A stretch of DNA of 64,000 nucleotides from Prochlorococcus sp. AG-363-P06 (GCA_003280025.1 QCGD01000002.1:168835-232834); one strand, 5' to 3'; positions 40,405 to 50,767 are shown, counted from the first letter of the stretch. The notes: generated from the letters alone by a model not told the origin. Numbers and translations are program-made.

Positions 40405-41556
40405 TTGTGTAATATGTTTCTCCCAAGTATCAACAAATCAAAATTGACTACCAATCGCTACAAAAAACTTTTACTCGCATCAGCCTTAATACTTGGCATT
40501 GTTAGTGACACAAATGCAATCCCTGAATCTGTGGTTAATGCAAATTTTAATGAAAACTCTAAATACTCTAATAAATCTTTCATAACAAAAGCCATTGAAA
40601 AAACTGGTGATTCTGTAGTAACAATTGATAGCCAGAGATATATTAAAAAAAGGAGATTTTCAAAAGATTCTAGAATATTCATAGATCCATATTTTGAAAG
40701 ATTTTTTGGATTGCAATTACCTTATGAAAATCAACCTAGAATAGAACAAAGCCAAGGAAGTGGATTTATATTTGCAGACGGTCTTGTAATGACTAATGCA
40801 CATGTTGTAAATGGATCAGATCAGTTGATTGTAGGTTTAAAAAACGGCAAAAAATTAAAAGGTAAACTTGTAGGACAAGACTTTTTTACTGATTTAGCCG
40901 TTATTAAGATTGAAGGTAAAGGACCCTGGCAGAAAGCGAAATTAGGTGATTCAACAAAAATTAAAGTTGGTGATTGGGCAATAGCTGTTGGCAATCCCTT
41001 TGGACTAGAAAACACTGTAACTCTTGGAATTATTAGTAATCTAAAAAGAAATGTTACACAATTAGGAATTTACGACAAGAAACTTGAACTAATACAAACA
41101 GATGCTGCTATTAATCCTGGAAATTCAGGTGGACCACTATTAAATAGTAATGGAGAAGTTATTGGTATTAATACTCTTATAAGATCTGGTCCAGGAGCGG
41201 GATTAAGTTTTGCGATTCCAATAAATAAAGCCAAAGATATTGCATATCAATTAATAAATAATGGGAAAGCAATACATCCTATGATTGGTATTAGTCTCAT
41301 AGATGAAACTAACTTTGAAAATAACAAAAATTCCGTTAAAGTTGGTTATGTGGTCCCTAGGAGCCCAGCAGAGAAGAGTGGGATTGTTATTAATGACGTT
41401 ATCCTGAAAGTTGGTGATCAAACCATTGAAAATGCTACAGACGTTATTAGTGCAATAAGTAAAAATGGTGTTAAAGAGACCTTAGAAATCTCATTAAAAC
41501 GGGGAAATAAATTAATTAAGTTAAAAGTTAAACCTACTGATATCAGTAATCTATAA
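40405..41556 (+). CDS. HtrA/Deg-family serine protease with PDZ domain
   Basis: QGSGFIF...MTNAHVV, DLAVIKI, NPGNSGGPLLN catalytic triad; C-terminal PDZ. Confidence 0.95.
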   Translation: MCNMFLPSINKSKLTTNRYKKLLLASALILGIVSDTNAIPESVVNANFNENSKYSNKSFITKAIEKTGDSVVTIDSQRYIKKRRFSKDSRIFIDPYFERFFGLQLPYENQPRIEQSQGSGFIFADGLVMTNAHVVNGSDQLIVGLKNGKKLKGKLVGQDFFTDLAVIKIEGKGPWQKAKLGDSTKIKVGDWAIAVGNPFGLENTVTLGIISNLKRNVTQLGIYDKKLELIQTDAAINPGNSGGPLLNSNGEVIGINTLIRSGPGAGLSFAIPINKAKDIAYQLINNGKAIHPMIGISLIDETNFENNKNSVKVGYVVPRSPAEKSGIVINDVILKVGDQTIENATDVISAISKNGVKETLEISLKRGNKLIKLKVKPTDISNL

Positions 41557-41570
41557 AATAGTTAAATTAT

Positions 41571-41714
41571 TTACTTGTCACATTCTCTAAGGATTTCTAC
41601 ACACTTCGTAATACAAAGACCATCCGATATATCACACGAAGAAATGCACTCAAAATAACTTTCAACAGGATCAGAAATGTGAAATGTTTTTTCTTTTAAA
41701 TCATAATTATTCAT
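41571..41714 (-). CDS. Small cysteine-rich protein (47 aa)
   Basis: MNNYDLKEKTFHISDPVESYFECISSCDISDGLCITKCVEILRECDK. Confidence 0.6.
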   Translation of the reverse strand: MNNYDLKEKTFHISDPVESYFECISSCDISDGLCITKCVEILRECDK

Positions 41715-41854
41715 TTATAGTTTTTAAAAAATAATTTGTATTTTTAAGATTAAACAATTGCTAATAAATTTGTAAAGTTAAATAAGTGATCTTGCCTAGA
41801 TTAATGTAAAGTTTTTTAAATTAAACTAATTTTTAAGAAAATATACTAATTAAC

Positions 41855-43489
41855 TTATTTCTGTTGAATACTTTTTCTGTTTTGTTGGTCTAAAAAATAT
41901 TCATAATCACCATTATAAGACAATAATTTAGAGTCTTTAATTTCTATAATTTTATTTGCAACTTGGGATATAAAATATCGATCATGAGAAATAATCAATA
42001 CAGTACCTTTATAATTTTTAATTGCTATTTCTAAATTTTCTTTAGATTTAAGATCCAAATGATTAGTGGGTTCATCTAAAAGCAAAAAATTGCTTGGATT
42101 CATAATGATAAGAGCCAATGCCAATCTTGCCTTTTCTCCACCACTAAGTTGTTTTACATATTTAAAAACAGCATCATTATGGAAGCCGAAACCACCCAAA
42201 AATGTTCTTACTTTTTTTTGTGACCAATCAGGAGCTTTTTCAAAAATTAAATCAATAGCCTTTTTCTCCAAAGCAAGTGCTTCAGCCTGATTCTGTTCAT
42301 AATAGCTAGGAATTATATTATGTTTACCCAAATTAATTTCCCCAATCTCAGGGTCTATTCTTTTCATAATTAATTTCAGTAATGTAGATTTACCAGAACC
42401 ATTAGGTCCTAAAATTGCTATTTTTTCTCCTGAAGAAATTTTTAAATTAACATCTAATAAAAGTATTTCATCTTGAAAACTATGAGATAAATTTTTAATA
42501 TTTAGAACTGATTTTCCTGACCGAGGACATTCTGGAAAATGAAATGTAGGAGTTTTTAGTTTTGATATAGGCGCATCAATTTTAGAGATTTTTTTTAATT
42601 GTTTTTCTCGACTCTTAGCCTGGGTACTTCTTGTTGCACTAGCTCTAAATCTATCTATATACCTCTTTTGTATTTCAATCTCTTTTTGCTGTAACTGATA
42701 AGCTTTAATCTGAGATAATTGATTTAAAGCTTTCTGTTCAACAAAAAAAGAATAGTTCCCATTATAAGTTTCAGATATTCCACGTTCTATGAAAATAATT
42801 TTTTTGCATAATTTGTCTAAAAAATATCTATCATGACTAATCAAAATAATTGCAATTTTTAAAGAGGCTAAATATTCTTCAAGCCAGAAAATAGTTTCCA
42901 AATCCAAATGATTGGTTGGTTCATCAAGTAAAAGCAAATCAGGTTTTTGCAAGATGATTTTTCCAAGTGCAACTTTCATCTGCCATCCACCTGAAAACTG
43001 TCCAACTAATTGATCAGCGTCTTTAAGAGAAAATCCTAGTTTTGGTAGAATTTTCTCTACTTCTGCTTGCATTTGATAACCACCTAAAGCTTCAAATTTC
43101 CCTTGATATTTTGCTAATTTATTTACTAAAAGTTCAAGTTCTCTAGAATCTTTGTTAACGTCCAAAGATTTCATTTTTACTTCAATTTCTAAAAGTTTAC
43201 TTGCAACTATTTGTATATCTTTAAAAGAACTTTCTAGTTCATCTCTGACTGATCGATTAAGGTTGCAATCTAACTCTTGTTTGAGGTGAGCAATTTTAGG
43301 ATTGCCTTCCTTAATAACCATTCCACTTGTTTGATCTTCTTCTCCAATTAGAATTTTAAATTGGGTAGATTTACCTGCACCATTTGAACCAACTAATCCT
43401 ATCTTTTCACCTTTCTTAATCTCCCAATTAATATTTTTTAAAACAACATCTGTAGAATAAATTTTGCTTACATTATCAAATCTAATCAC
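41855..43489 (-). CDS. ABC-F family ATPase
   Basis: Two ABC domains (GSNGAGKST, GPNGSGKST) with linker; FSGGWQMKVALGK and LSGGEKARLALA. Confidence 0.93.
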   Translation of the reverse strand: MIRFDNVSKIYSTDVVLKNINWEIKKGEKIGLVGSNGAGKSTQFKILIGEEDQTSGMVIKEGNPKIAHLKQELDCNLNRSVRDELESSFKDIQIVASKLLEIEVKMKSLDVNKDSRELELLVNKLAKYQGKFEALGGYQMQAEVEKILPKLGFSLKDADQLVGQFSGGWQMKVALGKIILQKPDLLLLDEPTNHLDLETIFWLEEYLASLKIAIILISHDRYFLDKLCKKIIFIERGISETYNGNYSFFVEQKALNQLSQIKAYQLQQKEIEIQKRYIDRFRASATRSTQAKSREKQLKKISKIDAPISKLKTPTFHFPECPRSGKSVLNIKNLSHSFQDEILLLDVNLKISSGEKIAILGPNGSGKSTLLKLIMKRIDPEIGEINLGKHNIIPSYYEQNQAEALALEKKAIDLIFEKAPDWSQKKVRTFLGGFGFHNDAVFKYVKQLSGGEKARLALALIIMNPSNFLLLDEPTNHLDLKSKENLEIAIKNYKGTVLIISHDRYFISQVANKIIEIKDSKLLSYNGDYEYFLDQQNRKSIQQK

Positions 43490-43561
43490 TTTTTTAAAAA
43501 TAGAATTTACAAAAATAGAGACTTATTTAACAAAAAATATTTTGTGCAATAAAATTATTTT

Positions 43562-43738
43562 ATGAAAAGAATAGAACAAATAGTAGTAATTTTCATAGCT
43601 GCAGCTCTTGCAATTCCAAGTTATTGGTTTTTTTGGACATTAGCTGGTGGTGGTGGTTACAACAAAAGAATCAATCCAAAAAATATAATAGAGGATCCTC
43701 CTTCACAATCTTTTCCTAAAGACCTCCTCGAGCCTTGA
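43562..43738 (+). CDS. Small membrane protein (58 aa)
   Basis: MKRIEQIVVIFIAAALAIPSYWFFWTLAGGGGYNKRINPKNIIEDPPSQSFPKDLLEP. Confidence 0.65.
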   Translation: MKRIEQIVVIFIAAALAIPSYWFFWTLAGGGGYNKRINPKNIIEDPPSQSFPKDLLEP

Positions 43739-43946
43739 TTAACCACATTTTCGTAGCTTCATCATCAATAGTACTCAAATATTCAATAACTTCCTCTTTT
43801 GTCACCGAAATATTAACTTCTTTGCCAATCGTACAAATTTTTTCTAAAGCTGCTTTTGGATTAGTTAAAGCAGTCAAAAATAGACTTTGTTTCCTTTTTG
43901 AATCGTTCGCTATAAGATTATAAAGTTTTTCAGCATTACTAGACAT
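43716..43946 (-). CDS. Nif11-like small protein (76 aa, start MSSNAEKL)
   Basis: SLFLTALTNPKAALEKICTIGKEVNISVTKEEVIEYL resembles a Nif11 pattern; ends ARGGL. Confidence 0.55.
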   Translation of the reverse strand: MSSNAEKLYNLIANDSKRKQSLFLTALTNPKAALEKICTIGKEVNISVTKEEVIEYLSTIDDEATKMWLIKARGGL

Positions 43947-43980
43947 GTTGTTTTTAAATTCATATTTATAGATTATTCCT

Positions 43981-44319
43981 TCAAGCAACATTTTGTTCAT
44001 TATATTTATTAATAGATAAATCATTATCAGCGTCTTTTATTTCTTTAGCTGATGCATCAGCCATACTTCTTGCATCTAAACATAAAACCTTTCTTAGTTT
44101 TGCAAAATTAGCTGCATGTGATTTTCTACCATCTTTTTGAGCATAGTACTCAGACTGTTGAAGAATTTGATGAAGATGAGTCAATAAATATGGACTAATG
44201 ACTGCAGATACCAACACATCACTATTCTCATAATTAAAAGAATCAGAGTTTACCAATTTTTTTTTCTTTTTATCAATTATCGACCTTTTAGGTGAATCAA
44301 GTTTTCTTGAATTTTTCAT
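43981..44319 (-). CDS. Conserved hypothetical protein (112 aa)
   Basis: Intact ORF with lysine-rich N-terminus, divergent from the RHH gene. Confidence 0.6.
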   Translation of the reverse strand: MKNSRKLDSPKRSIIDKKKKKLVNSDSFNYENSDVLVSAVISPYLLTHLHQILQQSEYYAQKDGRKSHAANFAKLRKVLCLDARSMADASAKEIKDADNDLSINKYNEQNVA

Positions 44320-44436
44320 GATTTAAACAAACAATTAACTGATAAAGGCATACATTTCCTTACTAACAATATACACAAAGATAGTATCCTTGACTAACTG
44401 TGTATACTAAGAAGTAACAGTTATCCATTTTGACTC

Positions 44437-44745
44437 ATGGCAACCCGTCAAAACTCAACCAACGGGAAGCCAAAATCTCCCAGAATTCAGGTCGTTCTCC
44501 CAGAATTAATTTGTGAGCAACTGACTATGTTAGCTAACAATGAATCTAGGACTGTTAGCAATATGGCTAAAGTCTTAATTCAAGAAGGAATTAAAAAATA
44601 CTTTGAGAAGGAGATTAAACCTCCACTATCAGAAAAAAATATAAATACCGAGAAATTTAGAAACGAACTAGAAAAACAAAGTATCAAAAGATTAAAAGGA
44701 GCTCCACAAAGAATTAGGTACTATAGAAAATCAAATGATAATTAA
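44437..44745 (+). CDS. Ribbon-helix-helix (CopG-like) DNA-binding protein
   Basis: PRIQVVLPELICEQLTMLANNESRTVSNMAKVLIQEGIKKYF. Confidence 0.78.
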   Translation: MATRQNSTNGKPKSPRIQVVLPELICEQLTMLANNESRTVSNMAKVLIQEGIKKYFEKEIKPPLSEKNINTEKFRNELEKQSIKRLKGAPQRIRYYRKSNDN

Positions 44746-45450
44746 CTAATTTTGAGGCAGCTTCTGTAAATCTGCAGTTTTTCCCATAACCACTAAAATA
44801 TTACCTCTCTCTAGAATGTATTTTGCAGGAGGATTAACAGTTAATTGTTCAGCTGGTCCTGCTGCAAGGACATTAACTAAGTAATTTTTCCTTAAATTTA
44901 AGTCTCTTAAAGATCTGCCTATAAAATCCTCTGGAACTGTTATCTCATCAATGCCAGTTTGATTATCTAATTCTAATCTTTCGATGAGATTTGGCCTAAC
45001 CAGTTCTAAGCCTAATCTCTCTCCCTGCATTCTCGAAGGAAAAACAACTCTGTCTGCGCCTACCCTTTTTAACATCTTTTCATGTAAATTACTTGTAGCT
45101 CTAGCTATTACTCTTTTAACTTTAGTACCCTCACTATCCTTAGCAAGAAGAGTCGTAGTAATACTTGCTTCGATTGGTTTACTAATACCTACAACTACAG
45201 TATTCATTTCTAAAATTCCAGATTCTTTCATAGATTCTTCATCAGTACAATCTATAACTCTAGCCTCTATAGAGGGCTCTAATTGTCTCAACTCATCAAT
45301 AGCCTTTTCAGAATTATCTGCAGCCAAAACATCTGCACCATTATTTATAAGTTCTCTACAAACTGCCGTTCCAAATCTGCCAATACCAACAACTGCAAAA
45401 GTTAGTGCTTCCTCTTCTTTCTTGGGAGACCATTGCCACCAATCAGCCAT
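44746..45450 (-). CDS. TrkA/KtrA-type K+ uptake regulatory subunit
   Basis: FAVVGIGRFGTAVCRELINNGADVLAAD RCK-N plus TrkA-C. Confidence 0.92.
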   Translation of the reverse strand: MADWWQWSPKKEEEALTFAVVGIGRFGTAVCRELINNGADVLAADNSEKAIDELRQLEPSIEARVIDCTDEESMKESGILEMNTVVVGISKPIEASITTTLLAKDSEGTKVKRVIARATSNLHEKMLKRVGADRVVFPSRMQGERLGLELVRPNLIERLELDNQTGIDEITVPEDFIGRSLRDLNLRKNYLVNVLAAGPAEQLTVNPPAKYILERGNILVVMGKTADLQKLPQN

Positions 45451-45468
45451 AATAAAACTTAGTAATTC

Positions 45469-46872
45469 CTAGACATAAAGATCAGCCTTAGGATAGCCGA
45501 TTCTTTTTTGTCTTTCTATTCTACTCTTATATAGCGCCTGCCAAAGTGCACTTAATAGCAAAAGAATTCCAAGTCTGCCTACGAACATCCCAAGAATTAG
45601 AATAAATTGGCCAAAGTGATTTAATTTAGCCGTTAAACCAATATCAAAACCAACTGTTGCGAATGCGGAAATGCAAGTGAACAGAATTTCTAGGAATGTA
45701 AAAGATTCTTTTTTAATAAAAGTATTAGTTGTGCTCAATAGCATTGCCATCAAGAGTACAAAAAGTAGAGATCCAACTGTTATACCAACAGCTTTAAGAA
45801 TAACCTTATCCGAAATTAATCTATTACTTATAATTACATCTTTCTGTCCTCTTAAAGTTGATCTAGTTGCTGCCATCAAGGCAATAAATGTTGTTGTTTT
45901 AATGCCACCACCAGTACCACCAGTACTTGCTCCAATAAACATTAAAGTCATTAATAATAAAAGACCTGTATCTGAAACCGAATTCAATGATATTGGGAAA
46001 TTTGTAAATCCTGCTGTCCTAGCACTAACAGTTTCAAACACAGATGATAATAACTTTTCAAAGAAATTCAAATCATTAAAAAATTGACTATTTAGTAGGG
46101 TCTCTGTCACAAAAAACCCCAATGAGCCAAATACTATTAAAGAGAGGCTTGTTCTCAGAACCAATCTAGAATGAAGATTCAATTTTCTATATGAAAGATT
46201 CTTTTTATTACTCCAAATATCATCAATTACTCTCCATCCCAATCCACCCATTACAATAAGAAAAATAAATGTGATATTAACAAAAACATTTGATCTGTAA
46301 TCCTCAAGACTATTAGCCCATAAAGAAAAACCCGCGTTGTTATAAGCAGATATACTGTGAAATATTGAAGACCAAAGTCTTTCCCAATTATTTTGAATAT
46401 CTACAAATCCAAAAAAATATAATGCAGTTGCTCCAAAAGAAATAATACAAGTTGCAGTAATTGCAATGCTTTGAAAAGTTCTACCTATACCTCCAACTCC
46501 AAATTCATCCAGAGTCTTTCCTTTATCCAACCTAGTTCTTAACTGAGTACCTTTTACAACAAACCCTTGCAAAAAAGTAGTAATGGCCATTAATCCTAAG
46601 CCTCCGGATAAGAGCATAAAAGCTAAGAAAATTTGACCGAAAATATTTAAATCTACACCAACATCAATAATAGTTAATCCTGTAACCGTTATTGCAGAAG
46701 TAGATGTAAAAAATGCTTCCCACAATCCTACTTTTGTTGAAGAACATAAAGGAGAACTGATAATTAAAGTTCCCAAAAAAATAATAATTAATCCCGTAAC
46801 AATCGTAAATTGAGGAACAGATAGCTTTCTGTAAACTTCTTTTAAACTATAAGTAGAGCTTTTAAATTTCAC
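45469..46872 (-). CDS. TrkH/KtrB-type K+ transporter subunit
   Basis: TSTSAITVTGLTIIDV and GGTGGGIKTTTF selectivity-filter-like motifs. Confidence 0.92.
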   Translation of the reverse strand: MKFKSSTYSLKEVYRKLSVPQFTIVTGLIIIFLGTLIISSPLCSSTKVGLWEAFFTSTSAITVTGLTIIDVGVDLNIFGQIFLAFMLLSGGLGLMAITTFLQGFVVKGTQLRTRLDKGKTLDEFGVGGIGRTFQSIAITATCIISFGATALYFFGFVDIQNNWERLWSSIFHSISAYNNAGFSLWANSLEDYRSNVFVNITFIFLIVMGGLGWRVIDDIWSNKKNLSYRKLNLHSRLVLRTSLSLIVFGSLGFFVTETLLNSQFFNDLNFFEKLLSSVFETVSARTAGFTNFPISLNSVSDTGLLLLMTLMFIGASTGGTGGGIKTTTFIALMAATRSTLRGQKDVIISNRLISDKVILKAVGITVGSLLFVLLMAMLLSTTNTFIKKESFTFLEILFTCISAFATVGFDIGLTAKLNHFGQFILILGMFVGRLGILLLLSALWQALYKSRIERQKRIGYPKADLYV

Positions 46873-46881
46873 TTTTTTAGT

Positions 46882-48747
46882 TTATTGAAAATTTAAAATT
46901 ATCAATGCTGGAACTATTAATGACATTATAATTGTTAATCCTGCTCCATATTTTGCTATATCAAAGAATCTATATCTTCCAGGACCGTAAACCATTAAAT
47001 TGGTTTGATAACCCATAGGTGTCAAGAAAGATTGACTTGCTCCGAACAAAACAAGCATTATTAAAGCATTGGGCGAGATGCCTAAAACAGGAGATAACTC
47101 AATAACAACGGGTAATATGAGAGCAACTGAAGCGGCGTTACTAATAAATTGAGTAAGAATAACAGTCGAAACAAAAATTACTAACAATGCAAAGTAAAGT
47201 GGCATTCCATTTAAAGCAAAATCCAGATTGAAGGCTATTAAATCTGCTAACCCTGTTACTTGCATTGCTACACTAAAACAAGATAATGAACCCAGCAATA
47301 AAATAACGTCTAATCTAATTGATTTTTGTATCTCTGCAGGCCGCAAACATCCAAAAGCAACCATTGCAATTACAGCTAAAAGAACAGATCCTACTAATGG
47401 AACATTAGAAATAGAGGGTAAAATAACCATTCCTATTGCGATTGCAATGGCAATAGGTTTTTTTACTAAAACGGGTAAATCATCATCAAATTGATCCAAA
47501 ATCAACAAATCATTACTAGCCTGTAGACCTCTTATTGAATCTAAAGGAGCTTGTAATAATAAAACATCGCCCGCTCTTAACACAGCTTGACCCAACCTCT
47601 CCTGAACAGTTTGCTGACCTCTTCTTAGTGCCAACACCGTTGCATTATGACGCTGTCTGAATCTTAGTTCTCTCAAACTTGCGCCAGCTAAAGTTGAGCC
47701 AGATGGCAACAACGCTTCAAACGTTTTAGTACCCTCTTCATCTGGGAAAAGATTGGCACCACCTAAAGATCTCTTGTTTTCAGCCAATAAAATAGTATGT
47801 TCTTGCTGCAGACGCAATAAGTCTGATCTCGTAACACGTATTATTAATCTATCTTCAGGCTCAATCTTTCGATCTGCGAGTGGAGGAAGTATAACTTTTC
47901 CATTTCGTTGCAACTCCAGAACATCGACATCAAATCTTCTTTGTAATCTACTATTTCTAACTGATTGACCAACCAATTCGGATTGAGGAGGGATAGTAAC
48001 TTCTGTAAAATAAATATTCATATCTGCATTTTTGATAAAATCTTTATCTCTTCCTCTATCCGGCAAAAGGAAATCAGAAACTATAATCATATAAATTGTT
48101 CCTATCAACCAAACCGGAATGCCAATTGCAGTTAAACTAAATAATTCCAAGGCTCCATAACCTAATTGCTGACTAATATCACTTACAAGAAGATTTACTG
48201 AGCTTCCTAATAGTGTCAGTGTTCCACCTAATAAAGTTGCGAAAGAAAGAGGTAATAAGACTTTTGATGGTGAAATTTTCCGCCTTGCACACCAACCTTC
48301 AATCAATGGCAATAAAGATGCTACTACTGGTGTATTAGGAACGATCCCTGAAATTGGAGCAATTAAAAAAGCTATTAATGAAATTAATTTTCTAGGTGTT
48401 TTAACATTTTCAGAAGAAATCAATTCTCTGACTCTATCTAATGCACCACTCTTAAATAAAGCAGATGAAACTGCAAATAGACCCATAAGAGTAATTAAAG
48501 ATGGGCTACCAAATCCAGATAAAGCTTTTTCCGGAGTAAGAACACCAGTGACAATAAATATTCCAACGCATAATAAACCAGTTAATTCAGGTGCAATAGT
48601 ATTTTTTATAAATAAAAATATTGACATAGCTAAAACTAATAGAGTTATTAACGCATCAAAATTATTACTAACAAAAGAAATGAAATTCATGTCAAACTTA
48701 TTTAACTCAATATACCCAAAAACAATATCCCAAAAAAGTTTAATCAA
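46882..48747 (-). CDS. SLC13-type anion transporter with two TrkA-C (RCK_C) domains
   Basis: TM halves flanking ELVGQSVRNSRLQRRFDVDVLELQRNG and STLAGASLRELRFRQRHNATVLALRRG. Confidence 0.88.
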   Translation of the reverse strand: MIKLFWDIVFGYIELNKFDMNFISFVSNNFDALITLLVLAMSIFLFIKNTIAPELTGLLCVGIFIVTGVLTPEKALSGFGSPSLITLMGLFAVSSALFKSGALDRVRELISSENVKTPRKLISLIAFLIAPISGIVPNTPVVASLLPLIEGWCARRKISPSKVLLPLSFATLLGGTLTLLGSSVNLLVSDISQQLGYGALELFSLTAIGIPVWLIGTIYMIIVSDFLLPDRGRDKDFIKNADMNIYFTEVTIPPQSELVGQSVRNSRLQRRFDVDVLELQRNGKVILPPLADRKIEPEDRLIIRVTRSDLLRLQQEHTILLAENKRSLGGANLFPDEEGTKTFEALLPSGSTLAGASLRELRFRQRHNATVLALRRGQQTVQERLGQAVLRAGDVLLLQAPLDSIRGLQASNDLLILDQFDDDLPVLVKKPIAIAIAIGMVILPSISNVPLVGSVLLAVIAMVAFGCLRPAEIQKSIRLDVILLLGSLSCFSVAMQVTGLADLIAFNLDFALNGMPLYFALLVIFVSTVILTQFISNAASVALILPVVIELSPVLGISPNALIMLVLFGASQSFLTPMGYQTNLMVYGPGRYRFFDIAKYGAGLTIIMSLIVPALIILNFQ

Positions 48748-49933
48748 ATTTTTTATCTTTTTGAAAAAAGTGACTGACTATAGATTTTTTGTGAAATACC
48801 CAAGAAGTAGCAGATTTTAAGCTTTTGCCTAAATCAGGCAATTTTGAGGCATATATCAATCTTCTCGCTTCAAATGCTAATTTACCTGACAAAGTAATAC
48901 CAAGTGCCGAAATTGAGGCTTGACCAATCCCTAAACTGATCATTTCACCATTATCTTGGAATTCAAATGGTAAAAGATTTTTACCCTGAGTTAAAAGGTC
49001 TAAATTTCTAGCAAGATGGTTTCCTTCTTGAATAGCAACTTGAGCAGTTAAAGGTAAATCTTCCATCCCTTTAATTATTGATATATCACCAATCGCAAAA
49101 CAATTCATATTTTTTTCTATTTGAAATTTATCATTCACTACAATTCTTCCATTTATCTTTGGTATCTCATTATCCAGATAAGACAGATTAGATTTAACAC
49201 CAGCAGTCCAAATAACAATATCCTGATCCAAATTCGTTATTCCAGAATTATTAGCAAAACTAATTTTTTGTTGAGAAACTTCTTTGACAATAGAATTTAA
49301 AAGAACATTTATTTTTCTAATTTCTAAAGCTTTCTCGGCTTCTTCACGATTAAAAATTTTATTTTTACTTAAAATCTCATTAGATCTTTCAATTATATTA
49401 ATTTCAAACTGGCCTTGATAAATATCATTAATTTTGCAAGCTATTTCAACTCCAGAGGGTCCACCACCAACGATAAACAACTTCAGAGGAGAAATACTTT
49501 TATTCGATTTTGCTAAAATAGATTTTAACTTGTTTAGATCATTTATATTATTGAAAAAATAACAGTTTTCATCTACGCCTTTAATTGAGAAACTATTAGG
49601 TACAGATCCAGTACAAATTACAAGGTATTGATAACTAATTTGTAAATCATCCCTAAATTCGAGAATTTTTTCATTGAATTTAATTTTTTTTAAGCAATTC
49701 CTCAAAAATGTTATCCCTAAATCAGAAAAAATATTTGACAATTCCGGAGCAAATTCCCACATTCTTATTTCTTTGCTTAAAACCTCATACATCAGAGGTT
49801 TAAATATAAATTTCGACTCAGAATCAACTACAAGAATTGGCAAAGAGGGATTAAGTCTCTTTAAACTCAAAGCGACTGTCATACCAGCAAAACCCGCTCC
49901 AACTATTACTATTGGTTTTTGTATTAATTTCAT
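48740..49933 (-). CDS. Type II NAD(P)H dehydrogenase-like FAD oxidoreductase
   Basis: IVIVGAGFAGMTVALSL, FIVGGGPSGVEIA, CFAIGDIS. Confidence 0.9.
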   Translation of the reverse strand: MKLIQKPIVIVGAGFAGMTVALSLKRLNPSLPILVVDSESKFIFKPLMYEVLSKEIRMWEFAPELSNIFSDLGITFLRNCLKKIKFNEKILEFRDDLQISYQYLVICTGSVPNSFSIKGVDENCYFFNNINDLNKLKSILAKSNKSISPLKLFIVGGGPSGVEIACKINDIYQGQFEINIIERSNEILSKNKIFNREEAEKALEIRKINVLLNSIVKEVSQQKISFANNSGITNLDQDIVIWTAGVKSNLSYLDNEIPKINGRIVVNDKFQIEKNMNCFAIGDISIIKGMEDLPLTAQVAIQEGNHLARNLDLLTQGKNLLPFEFQDNGEMISLGIGQASISALGITLSGKLAFEARRLIYASKLPDLGKSLKSATSWVFHKKSIVSHFFQKDKKFD

Positions 49934-50027
49934 TGGTGAAATATTGTTATACCTAAATGTATTATTAAACTAAACAAATAATATTCAAATTGAGAGAAAT
50001 AACATTAATCCTATAACAACTAGCAAA

Positions 50028-50747
50028 ATGATTAAAAAAAAACACGAAGAGGTTCAATCTGATCTAAAAGAACATAATCGGAAGCTTCAAAATATGAATT
50101 CCCAAGAAATGCTTTTATGGGGTTATGAGAAGTTTGATAATGAATTTGCAATTACAACAAGCTTTGGAATCCAGTCGTCTGTACTTTTAAAAATGGTAAG
50201 TGACTCTTGCCTACAAAAAAAAATCAAAATATTCTGGATAGATACTGGTTACTTACCTTCAGAAACATATCAGTACGCTGAAAAGCTCATTAACGATTTA
50301 TCTCTAGAAATAGAGGTCTTACAAAGTGAACTATCTCCAGCAAGAATGGAATCCTTATACGGAAAACTATGGGAAACTAATAAATCTATTGATTTAGATA
50401 AATATCATGAAATAAGAAAAATCAAACCTTTAGAAAATGGTCTAGAAAAACATAATATTCAATGCTGGGCTAGTGGTGTCAGATCGAGCCAAACTAAAAA
50501 TAGAAATAAAATGAGATTCCTAGATGTAATACGTGACAGACTCTCTTTAAGGCCGTTATTAAATTGGACAAAAAAAGATATTTTTTATTATATGAAGGAA
50601 AATAAATTACCTGACCACCCCCTTTTTCTAAAAGGGTATTCCACTGTAGGAGATTGGCATTCTAGCTCACCTGATGGTGCAGACAAGCAAGGAAGAGATA
50701 CAAGATTTAGAGGAGTAAAACAAGAATGTGGATTACATACTAACTAA
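50028..50747 (+). CDS. cysH: Phosphoadenylylsulfate (PAPS) reductase
   Basis: ITTSFGIQSSVLLKMV, WIDTGYLPSETY, KQECGLHTN C-terminus. Confidence 0.93.
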   Translation: MIKKKHEEVQSDLKEHNRKLQNMNSQEMLLWGYEKFDNEFAITTSFGIQSSVLLKMVSDSCLQKKIKIFWIDTGYLPSETYQYAEKLINDLSLEIEVLQSELSPARMESLYGKLWETNKSIDLDKYHEIRKIKPLENGLEKHNIQCWASGVRSSQTKNRNKMRFLDVIRDRLSLRPLLNWTKKDIFYYMKENKLPDHPLFLKGYSTVGDWHSSSPDGADKQGRDTRFRGVKQECGLHTN

Positions 50748-50767
50748 TTAAATACATAGTTCAGACA

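Noticed and set aside
43716-43946. Lanthipeptide (prochlorosin) precursor
   Set aside because: Sequence stops at GGL with no Ser/Thr/Cys core and no LanM nearby, so not called as a RiPP precursor.
44984-45472. 162-aa plus-strand ORF
   Set aside because: Antisense to the well-supported TrkA/KtrA gene; Ser/Leu-rich mirror translation with no recognisable domain.
45671-46087. 138-aa plus-strand ORF
   Set aside because: Antisense to the KtrB-like gene, which has clear K+ transporter motifs.
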